A stretch of 33,319 bases of DNA, taken from Candidatus Oscillibacter excrementigallinarum (GTDB lineage Bacteria > Bacillota > Clostridia > Oscillospirales > Oscillospiraceae). The stretch's first letter is position 1; each line of letters begins with the position of its first letter. A program made the position numbers and the translations under genes. Below the pieces are notes generated by a model. The model was not told the DNA's origin. It saw only the letters and a program-made list of their open reading frames with translations, and did not search any database. This document shows, one piece after another, positions 6,935 through 13,663 of this stretch. The stretch covers positions 1-33,319 of the forward strand of contig DWZJ01000018.1 of the NCBI GenBank assembly GCA_019118245.1. Reading direction: 5' to 3'.

Positions 6935-7756
6935 TCAGGCCTTGTACTGGGTGTCGTAGTCCCAGGGGGCTCCGCCGCAGAGGCAGCCGCCGTCGATGTG
7001 GTAGGCCTGGCCGGTCATGTAGCTGGAGGCGTCGGAGGCCAGCAGGATGGCCATGCCCACCAGCTCCTCCGGATCGCCGGGGCGCTTCATGGCGATGCGC
7101 TCCCGCAGCCAGGGGGCCCGGGTGGGATGGTCCCAGGTGACCTGGGTCAGGTCCGTCAGGATGTGGCCGGGGCTGATGGCGTTGGCCCGGATGCCGTACT
7201 GGGCGAACTCCACGGCCATGGCCCGGGTCAGGGCCACCACGCCGCTCTTGGCGGCGCCGTAGACGGAGCAGCCCCCCAGCATCCCCTCGTCGTTGTGGGA
7301 GCCGATGTTGATGATGCTGCCGGCGCGGCGCTTGTACATCTCCCGGGCCACCGCCTGGCTCATGAAGAACAGGCCCTTCAGGTTGGTGTCCATGATGCGG
7401 TCGTAGTCCGCCTCCTCCACGTCCAGAAGGCCCTCCCGCTTGTTGATGCCGGCCACGTTGAACAGCACGTCGATCTTGCCGTATTTCGCCACGACCTCCT
7501 CCACGCACTGGCGGATGCTGTCCAGGCTGGTGACGTCCAGCTGGTGGACGGAGGCGGTGCCGCCCTCGGCGTTGATCTTGTCCGCCAGAGGCTGGCACTT
7601 GGCCGGGGTGCGGTTGCACATGGCCACCTCCGCGCCGGCCCGCAGCAGCCCTTCGCTGAGGGCCAGGCCGATGCCGCCGCCGGCGCCGGTGACCACGATG
7701 GTCTTGCCCGCCAGGCCGAAGAGGGAGTTGAGATAGGTCTCAGGGTTCCATGCCAT
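6935..7756 (-). CDS. Short-chain dehydrogenase/reductase (gluconate 5-dehydrogenase-like)
   Basis: A 273-residue classical SDR. The nucleotide-binding loop is TGAGGGIG (23-30). The catalytic set is Asn125, Ser153 (NIGS), Tyr166 and Lys170 (SVYGAAK). The NAG motif appears as NVAG. SDRs of this shape oxidise or reduce sugar acids and 2-keto sugar acids. Its place between a sugar-acid-type dehydratase and an aldolase suggests it interconverts a hydroxy and keto group on the same substrate, which is inference. The start at 7756 follows AAAGGAG with nine bases between. The longer upstream reading frame lacks a ribosome site and has no SDR similarity. A 191-base gap with strong hairpins separates it from the upstream dehydratase. 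Confidence 0.88.
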   Translation of the reverse strand: MAWNPETYLNSLFGLAGKTIVVTGAGGGIGLALSEGLLRAGAEVAMCNRTPAKCQPLADKINAEGGTASVHQLDVTSLDSIRQCVEEVVAKYGKIDVLFNVAGINKREGLLDVEEADYDRIMDTNLKGLFFMSQAVAREMYKRRAGSIINIGSHNDEGMLGGCSVYGAAKSGVVALTRAMAVEFAQYGIRANAISPGHILTDLTQVTWDHPTRAPWLRERIAMKRPGDPEELVGMAILLASDASSYMTGQAYHIDGGCLCGGAPWDYDTQYKA

Positions 7757-7803
7757 AGTCAGGTTCTCCTTTCCGCCGGGTGCCCCGCGCCTCCAAACCA
7801 CGT

Positions 7804-7919
7804 CCGCCCCGGCTGTCACAGCCGGGGCGGGAGCAGGACGGTGGAAGCGCGGACACCGGCAGCTTGTCAAGTTATCCCGCAGAGCGGTCTCTGCCGCCGG
7901 GGCGGAAGCGCCGCCCCGG
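7804..7919 (-). repeat. Two perfect GC hairpins built from four complementary 9-mers
   Basis: Hairpin A pairs 7804-7815 with 7819-7830 (12 bp, three-base loop). Hairpin B pairs 7897-7905 with 7911-7919 (9 bp, five-base loop). The 9-mer CCGCCCCGG occurs at 7804-7812 and 7911-7919, and its complement CCGGGGCGG at 7822-7830 and 7897-7905. Arms can therefore be exchanged between the two hairpins. There is no T tract on either side, so neither is a standard terminator. They lie in the transcribed gap between the dehydratase and SDR genes and could tune mRNA stability or readthrough. Confidence 0.8.
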
Positions 7920-7947
7920 AAGCCGTGTCCTTCCGTATCGTATGCGC

Positions 7948-9669
7948 TTACTCCAGGCCGGCGCCCTTCATGGCGGAGAGGGCGTGGTCGGTGTACAGCT
8001 TGTAGAAGCCCTTCCGGGGCTCCCGGGGGATGATGCCGGCCTTGGACCGCTCCTCCAGGACCTTGGTGGCCTCCTCCACAGAGCAGGGGACGCCGTGGAT
8101 GCCGGTGAGGTTGATGGTGCGGTTTTCCACGCTGTAGGAGATCAGGTCGCCCTCCTCGATGAAGGCGATGGGGCCGCCGGCGGCAGCCTCGGGGCTGACG
8201 TGGCCGATGGCGGCGCCGCGGGTGGCGCCGGAGAAGCGGCCGTCGGTGATCAGGGCCACGGAGCCGTTGATCCGCTCGTCGCAGACGATGGCCTCGGTGG
8301 TCATCAGCATCTCGGGCATACCGCAGCCGCGGGGGCCCTCATAGCGGATGATGACGACTTCGCCGGGGTTGATCTGGTTGTCCACCACGGCATCGTGGGC
8401 GTCCTCCTCGCTGTTGAACACCCGGGCCACGGCGTTGACCACCTCCCGCTGGTTCATGGCGCAGGCGGAGTACTTCAGCACGGAGCCCTCGGGGGCGATG
8501 TTGCCCTTCAGGATGGCCACGGAGCCCTTCTCGGGGGCCTTCTCCACGGGGAAGATCACCTGGTCCCGGGTCAGGCCGTAGTTGGCCAGATACCCCAGGT
8601 TCCGGTCGAACCAGTTGTCCTTCTGCAGCTCCTCCAGGTTCTCGCCCAGAGTCTTGCCGGTGACGGTCATCACGTCCAGGTCCAGCATGTCCCGCAGCAT
8701 CCACTGCACCATGGGCACGCCGCCGGCGAACCAGAAGGACTCGGTCAGCTGGGTGCCGGAGGGGTTGATGTTGCCCAGGTGGGGCACCTGGTGGTTGATC
8801 TCGTCGAACAGCTCGATGGGCAGGTCATAGCCCAGCTCCCGGGCGATGGAGGGCAGGTGGATGGTGGCGTTGGTGGAGCCGCCGATGGCGCTGTGGACGA
8901 TGATGGCGTTGCGGAAGGCGGCGGGGGTCATGATCTGGGAGGGGGTGATGTTCTTCTCCACCAGCTCCATGATCTTCCGGCCGGCATAGCGGGAGTACTG
9001 CAGGATGTCCCGCATGGTGGCGGGCACCAGGGCGGCGCCGGGCAGGGTCAGGCCCAGGGCCTCGGCCATGCACTGCATGGTGGAGGCGGTGCCCAGGAAG
9101 GTGCAGGCGCCCACGGAGGGGCAGCCGGTGAGCTTGTAGTCCCGGACCTCCTGCTCGGTGATGGCGTCCTTGCGCTTCTGGCGCAGGGAGATGTCGCCGG
9201 CCACCAGGGAGGTGGTCATGTTGGGGCCGGGCCGCATGGAGCCGCCGGGCATGAAGATGGTGGGCACGTCCATCCGGGCCGCCGCCTTCAGGTGGGCGGG
9301 GATGGACTTGTCGCAGCTGGAGGAGAGGATGATGCCGTCCCAGGGCACCGCGGAGGCGTGGACCTCCACCATGTTGGCGATGGCCTCCCGGGAGGCCAGG
9401 ACCACGTTCATGCCGTCATGGCCCTGGGCGCAGCCGTCGCAGATGTCGGTGGCATAGTACTTGGCCGGCTTGCCGCCCTTTTCGTACACACCGTACACCG
9501 CCTGCTCCACCATCTGATTCAGGTGGTAGCTGCCGGGGTGGGAGTCGCCGTAGACGCTCTCCACCAGGATCTGGGGCTTGAGGATGTCGGTGTCGTCCCA
9601 GCCGGTGCCCATTTCCAGGGAGTCGAACTGGGCCCACAGCATCCGGTCGTCATGGCTCTTCTGTTTCAT
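7948..9669 (-). CDS. IlvD/Edd-family dehydratase (probable sugar-acid dehydratase)
   Basis: A 573-residue iron-sulfur dehydratase. Family landmarks are ICDGCAQGHDGM (77-87), SSCDKS (Cys119), TGCPSVGACTFLGTA (Cys183/Cys189) and TDGRFSG near the C terminus with the catalytic serine. The PCN cysteine used for the [2Fe-2S] cluster in plant-type enzymes is Gly here (HPGS). This points to an oxygen-sensitive [4Fe-4S] enzyme like E. coli IlvD and Edd. It would dehydrate an aldonic acid to a 2-keto-3-deoxy acid, feeding the aldolases nearby. GDSHPGS is, from memory, also seen in YjhG/YagF-type xylonate dehydratases, though those are longer. The start follows a GGAGAAATCAT leader. It is the second gene after gntP. 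Confidence 0.85.
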   Translation of the reverse strand: MKQKSHDDRMLWAQFDSLEMGTGWDDTDILKPQILVESVYGDSHPGSYHLNQMVEQAVYGVYEKGGKPAKYYATDICDGCAQGHDGMNVVLASREAIANMVEVHASAVPWDGIILSSSCDKSIPAHLKAAARMDVPTIFMPGGSMRPGPNMTTSLVAGDISLRQKRKDAITEQEVRDYKLTGCPSVGACTFLGTASTMQCMAEALGLTLPGAALVPATMRDILQYSRYAGRKIMELVEKNITPSQIMTPAAFRNAIIVHSAIGGSTNATIHLPSIARELGYDLPIELFDEINHQVPHLGNINPSGTQLTESFWFAGGVPMVQWMLRDMLDLDVMTVTGKTLGENLEELQKDNWFDRNLGYLANYGLTRDQVIFPVEKAPEKGSVAILKGNIAPEGSVLKYSACAMNQREVVNAVARVFNSEEDAHDAVVDNQINPGEVVIIRYEGPRGCGMPEMLMTTEAIVCDERINGSVALITDGRFSGATRGAAIGHVSPEAAAGGPIAFIEEGDLISYSVENRTINLTGIHGVPCSVEEATKVLEERSKAGIIPREPRKGFYKLYTDHALSAMKGAGLE

Positions 9670-9712
9670 ATGATTTCTCCTTTATTCAATATGAGAGGGG
9701 TCCAAAATGGCA

Positions 9713-9745
9713 GAGGCGGCCCGGTCCTTTGGAACGGGCCGCCTC
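9713..9745 (-). terminator. Intra-operon hairpin between gntP and the dehydratase gene
   Basis: An 11-bp stem GAGGCGGCCCG/CGGGCCGCCTC, with a nested TCC/GGA pair in the loop. On the reverse strand only a weak T-rich stretch follows. It may lower readthrough from gntP or protect the gntP message. Confidence 0.5.
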
Positions 9746-9806
9746 GCTCAAGCCGCAGGGTGCTGCCTTTTCCGGAGACAGAGGTCAACGGCCAGGGAAA
9801 GTGAGA

Positions 9807-11255
9807 TCAGTGGATCAGACCCACCGTGTTCAGGATGAACACCAGGATGAAGCCGATCACACCGGCCACAGCGTCCGGAATGGTGATGTACTTCAGGCCC
9901 TGCTTCAGGTCCAGGTTGAAGAACTTGCTGACCACCCAGAAGCCGGAGTTGGTCACGTGGTTGAAGATCAGGGTGCCGGCGCCGATGGCCAGGGCGGTGG
10001 AGACGGGCTCCAGGCCCAGCATATCCATCATGGGAGCTACAACACCAACGGCGGTGACGCCGGCGGTGGTCATGGAGCCCACGGCGGTCATCATGATGGC
10101 GCCCACCAGGAACGGGATCAGCAGGCCGGGCACGCCGGAATCCTGGATCAGCAGAGCCAGGTCGTTGATGCCGGGGAAGGACTTGATGACCTGGGAGAAG
10201 CCGCCGCCCATGGCGGTGACCAGCAGGGCGATCAGAGCGACCTCCATGCCGCGGGCGATCCAGCTGTTCAGAACGACCTCACGGAAGCACTCGGGATCCT
10301 TGCCGGTGGCATCCAGGTTGCTCTTGCGGACGGAGGCCTTGTGGCCCAGGGCCAGGAACATGGTGTAGATCACACCCATGGACAGGGCCACCACCTTGTC
10401 GCTGGCGATGGTGACCAGGGTGCGGACCAGAGCGTCATCGGGAGTGGACTCGGGGATCAGCATGCCGACGAAGGAGCCGCCGGCGATCAGGATGACGGGG
10501 ATCAGGATGGTCAGGAAGGAGGCAAAGGTGCCGGGCAGATCCTTGTCCTTGATCAGCAGGTCGTCCACGCTGTCGGAGGTGGTCTCCTCGATCTCAGCGG
10601 TGACCTCGGGCACGGCGGGGATCCACTCCTTGGCGGCCCAGCGCTTCAGGATGAGCCAGGTGGCAAAGAAGGTGATGATGGTCACCACGATGCCCCAGGA
10701 GATCACCATGCCCAGGTCGGCGGACAGGGCCACGGACACGGCCAGGATGCCGGGCGTGGGGGGAACCATGGCGTGGGTCAGGTTCAGGCCGGTCTGGGTG
10801 AAGGAGGCCATGGTGGACATGGAGATGTGCTTGCGCTTGCCCAGAACGTTTGCGATGTTGGAGCACAGGATGGTGGTGATATCACCGAACACGGGGATGG
10901 ACACCACGTAGGCGGTCAGGGACGGAGCCAGCTCCAGGTTCTTGCCCTTGAAGAGCTTGATGAAGAAGTTGGCGATGGACTTGGCGGCGCCGGTGTCCTG
11001 CACGCCCATGGCCAGCACGGCGCCCAGGATGATGGGCATACCCAGGCTGCCCAGGGTGCTGCCGAAGCCGGTGGTGATCATGTTCAGGGTGTCCATAAAG
11101 GAATACCCCTCGGTCCCGAAGACGCCGAGAACGACGCCAAAGGCCAGGGCCACCACGAACAGGGACATCACGGGATTCAGCTTGACCTTTGTCATCAGCA
11201 GCATCAGAACGACGATGGCGATGACAAGGAGAATCAGGAATCCAATTGCAGACAT
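9807..11255 (-). CDS. GntP-family sugar-acid:proton symporter
   Basis: A 482-residue integral membrane protein made of hydrophobic segments throughout, with a charged cytoplasmic loop near residues 215-260. The GntP signature appears as THAMVPPTPGILA. The family imports gluconate and related sugar acids with protons, although some members carry glycerate, fructuronate or serine-like acids. The ATG ending at 11255 gives the expected membrane start, and GGAG lies 13 bases upstream, rather far. A longer frame reaching 11393 has no membrane or ribosome signal and covers the leader. It is the first gene of the reverse-strand operon, from the promoter at 11402-11430, and divergent from a second dehydratase. 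Confidence 0.9.
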   Translation of the reverse strand: MSAIGFLILLVIAIVVLMLLMTKVKLNPVMSLFVVALAFGVVLGVFGTEGYSFMDTLNMITTGFGSTLGSLGMPIILGAVLAMGVQDTGAAKSIANFFIKLFKGKNLELAPSLTAYVVSIPVFGDITTILCSNIANVLGKRKHISMSTMASFTQTGLNLTHAMVPPTPGILAVSVALSADLGMVISWGIVVTIITFFATWLILKRWAAKEWIPAVPEVTAEIEETTSDSVDDLLIKDKDLPGTFASFLTILIPVILIAGGSFVGMLIPESTPDDALVRTLVTIASDKVVALSMGVIYTMFLALGHKASVRKSNLDATGKDPECFREVVLNSWIARGMEVALIALLVTAMGGGFSQVIKSFPGINDLALLIQDSGVPGLLIPFLVGAIMMTAVGSMTTAGVTAVGVVAPMMDMLGLEPVSTALAIGAGTLIFNHVTNSGFWVVSKFFNLDLKQGLKYITIPDAVAGVIGFILVFILNTVGLIH

Positions 11256-11401
11256 TGTGTTTGTTACTCTCCTTTCTATTCTGTACACGGGCCGGCCGGG
11301 AGCCGGGCCCGGCCCGGGACACGCACCAGGAGCCGGCGTGACCGGGCGACACACAAACGACCGTGCCTGCTCCGGAAACGCAGGCAAAGTCAACGTTTCT
11401 A

Positions 11402-11430
11402 TGTATATAATACTTTCCTGAAAAAGTCAA
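11402..11430 (-). promoter_or_regulatory. Promoter of the gntP operon
   Basis: On the reverse strand TTGACT (11425-11430), a 17-base spacer and TATACA (11402-11407). A GC-rich leader of about 140 bases follows before gntP. Confidence 0.7.
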
Positions 11431-11458
11431 CCAAAATATTTCTTTTGGGCTGGAAATA

Positions 11459-11501
11459 TCAAGTTATCTTGAAAAACATTTTTGAAGAAGGAAATTTCCT
11501 T
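11459..11501. promoter_or_regulatory. Candidate operators in the gntP/dehydratase divergent region
   Basis: The 514-base gap 11256-11769 holds two promoters facing away from each other. Between them are a TCAAG-TTAT-CTTGA inverted repeat (11459-11472) and a perfect palindrome, AAGGAAATTTCCTT (11488-11501). Their position upstream of both -35 regions fits a regulator of the divergent pair. No regulator gene is in the cluster, so the binding protein is unknown. Confidence 0.45.
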
Positions 11502-11585
11502 TTGTCAACATGCTGTTAAAACGCCTGCTGGAGGGGCCAAAATTTGACGGATTTTGAAATGCTCTCCGCTGACAAAATATTTTTG

Positions 11586-11613
11586 TTGCGCATTCCTTTT
11601 CCCGTGGTATATA
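11586..11613 (+). promoter_or_regulatory. Promoter of the second dehydratase
   Basis: TTGCGC (11586-11591), a 16-base spacer and TATATA (11608-11613), with TG one base before the -10. A GC-rich leader of about 150 bases follows. Confidence 0.6.
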
Positions 11614-11769
11614 GTGATAGTGCCATACATGACGGTGCGATCGAAATGGGCGCTCTCCAAGGCGGAGGCGCCGGGGCGGCCGGGAGTTCCTGACGCCGTA
11701 TTTCCGTGCCGTCCCATTTTTTGTGAGGCACCGGCCGCTCCGGCCCGCCGGTGTCACGAGGAGGAAATT

Positions 11770-13452
11770 ATGGAGCGTAGTGAAAAAATCCTGCGGGGGC
11801 TCGGCAACCAGTATTACCGCGCCACCCTGAAGTCCATGGGCTTCACCACAGAGGACCTGAAGCGTCCGGTCATCGGCATCGCCAACGCGTGGAGCGAGTG
11901 CGTCCCCGGACACTATAATCTCCGCCAGGTGGCCCAGCGGGTGAAGGACGGCATCTACCGGGCCGGCGGCACCCCCATCGAGTTCGGCGTCATCGGCGGC
12001 TGCGACGGCATGGGCCAGGGCCACGACGGGATGCACTACATCCTGCCCTCCCGGGAGCTGATCGCCAACTCCATCGAGTCCATGGCCCAGATCAACCTGT
12101 TTGACGGCCTGGTGCTGCTGGGCTCCTGCGACAAGATCGTCCCCGGCATGCTGATGGCCGCCGCCCGGCTGGACATCCCCTGCATCTTCCTGCCCGGCGG
12201 CCCCATGGAGGGCGGCGTGGAGTTCGACGGCCGGCAGTCCGACCAGACCTCCAGCACCGAGGCCTACGGCATGCTCTCCGCCGGCAAGATCACCGAGGCG
12301 GAGTACGTGGCCCTGGAGGACACCGCCTGCCCCGGCTGCGGCTCCTGCTCCTACCTGGGCACCGCCAACACCATGTGCGCCCTGGCCGAGGCCCTGGGCA
12401 TGACCCTGCCCGACGGCGGCCTGGCCCCCGCCACCTCCGCCGTCCGCATGATGATGGCCGAGGAGACCGGCGTGAAGATCATGGAGCTGGTGGAGAAGAA
12501 CATCACCGCCCGGAAGATCCTCACCAATGGGACCATCCGCAACGCCATCAAGGCGTGCCTTGCCATGAGCGGCTCCACCAACGCCGTCATGCACCTGACC
12601 GCCATCGCCCATGAGGCGGAGCTGGACATCAAGGTGCTGGACGAGTTCGACAGCCTGTCCCGCACCACCCCCCAGATCGCCAAGATGAACCCCGCCTGCA
12701 AGTACAACGTCATCGACTTCTACTACGACGGCGGCGTGCCCCGCCTGATGGAGCGGATGCAGTCCATCCTGGAGACCGGCGAGATGACCGTCACCGGCCA
12801 CACCGTGGCGGAGAACATCGCCTCCCACAAGTACCGCTATCCCGCCACCGGCCTGGTGGTGCGGACCATGGAGGACCCCTTCGGCTTCTCCGGCGGCGTG
12901 GCGGTGCTGCGGGGCAACCTGGCCCCCGACACCGGCATCACCAAGCCCGGCGCCTTTGACAAGAGCCTGCACCACTTCGAGGGCGAGGCCATCTGCTTCG
13001 ACTCCGAGGAGGCGGCCGAGGAGGCCATCCTGGCCGGCAAGGTCCACGACGGCCACGTGGTGGTCATCCGGTACGAGGGCCCCAAGGGCGGCCCCGGCAT
13101 GCGGGAGATGTACAAGGCCATGAAGTACCTGTACGGCCGCGGCCTCAGCAAGACCACGGCGCTGATCACCGACGGCCGGTTCTCCGGCACCAACAACGGC
13201 TGCTTCGTGGGCCACATCTCCCCCGAGGCGGCGGAGGGCGGCCCCATCGCCATCATCCATGACGGCGACCGCATCGTCATCGACATCGAGAGCCGTCAGC
13301 TGAATTTGATGGTGCCCCAGGAGGAGATCGAGGCCCGCCTGAAGGCCTGGAAGCGGCCGGAGCCCAAGTTCAAGAAGGGCTGGCTGGGCCTGTACTGCAA
13401 GATCGCCGCCTCCGGCTCCGAGGGCGCGGTGCTGAAGTTCGAGAATCTGTAA
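11770..13452 (+). CDS. IlvD/Edd-family dehydratase (dihydroxy-acid or sugar-acid dehydratase)
   Basis: A 560-residue dehydratase close in plan to IlvD: NAWSECVPGHYNLR (39-52), GGCDGMGQGHDGMHY (76-90), GSCDK (Cys120), TACPGCGSCSYLGTANTM (186-202), and TDGRFSG near the C terminus. As in E. coli IlvD, Gly replaces the PCN cysteine, so a [4Fe-4S] cluster is likely. Overall it is the more IlvD-like of the two dehydratases. No other branched-chain amino-acid genes are nearby, and it is divergent from a sugar-acid permease operon. Sugar-acid dehydration is therefore at least as likely as the valine/isoleucine step, and no gene symbol is given. GAGGAGG lies just before the ATG. No terminator was seen after it. 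The next gene has its own promoter. Confidence 0.85.
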   Translation: MERSEKILRGLGNQYYRATLKSMGFTTEDLKRPVIGIANAWSECVPGHYNLRQVAQRVKDGIYRAGGTPIEFGVIGGCDGMGQGHDGMHYILPSRELIANSIESMAQINLFDGLVLLGSCDKIVPGMLMAAARLDIPCIFLPGGPMEGGVEFDGRQSDQTSSTEAYGMLSAGKITEAEYVALEDTACPGCGSCSYLGTANTMCALAEALGMTLPDGGLAPATSAVRMMMAEETGVKIMELVEKNITARKILTNGTIRNAIKACLAMSGSTNAVMHLTAIAHEAELDIKVLDEFDSLSRTTPQIAKMNPACKYNVIDFYYDGGVPRLMERMQSILETGEMTVTGHTVAENIASHKYRYPATGLVVRTMEDPFGFSGGVAVLRGNLAPDTGITKPGAFDKSLHHFEGEAICFDSEEAAEEAILAGKVHDGHVVVIRYEGPKGGPGMREMYKAMKYLYGRGLSKTTALITDGRFSGTNNGCFVGHISPEAAEGGPIAIIHDGDRIVIDIESRQLNLMVPQEEIEARLKAWKRPEPKFKKGWLGLYCKIAASGSEGAVLKFENL

Positions 13453-13479
13453 ATTTTCGACATTTCCGAACAATTCCTC

Positions 13480-13508
13480 TTCCCATTTGCGCAAATTCGC
13501 TATATAAT
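13480..13508 (+). promoter_or_regulatory. Promoter of the pyruvate:ferredoxin oxidoreductase gene with embedded palindrome
   Basis: TTCCCA (13480-13485), a 17-base spacer and a perfect TATAAT (13503-13508). A perfect 12-bp palindrome, ATTTGCGCAAAT (13485-13496), fills most of the spacer, a place where a bound repressor would block polymerase. A GC-rich leader of about 150 bases follows, with a hairpin near 13550-13575. Confidence 0.6.
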
Positions 13509-13663
13509 AAACCGGGTATGTCCCAATGGGACCGGAGGAATTCCGCAGCGGACACCGCCGTTTCCGCGGCGGTGCCGCCCGCGCGGTTTTGGCCCGCGTT
13601 GACCGGGCAGCCTGCCGCTGGGGAAAGCGGCATATTTCTGTACAACAGGAGATGAGTATCCCG

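Noticed and set aside
7780-11519. Long forward-strand open frames opposite the dehydratase and GntP genes.
   Set aside because: These are antisense shadows of GC-rich genes. Their translations are Gly/His/Asp-rich with no motifs, while the reverse strand encodes recognisable proteins.
11770-13452. Naming the forward dehydratase ilvD.
   Set aside because: The sequence is IlvD-like, but the setting is a sugar-acid cluster with no branched-chain amino-acid genes, so the substrate is open.
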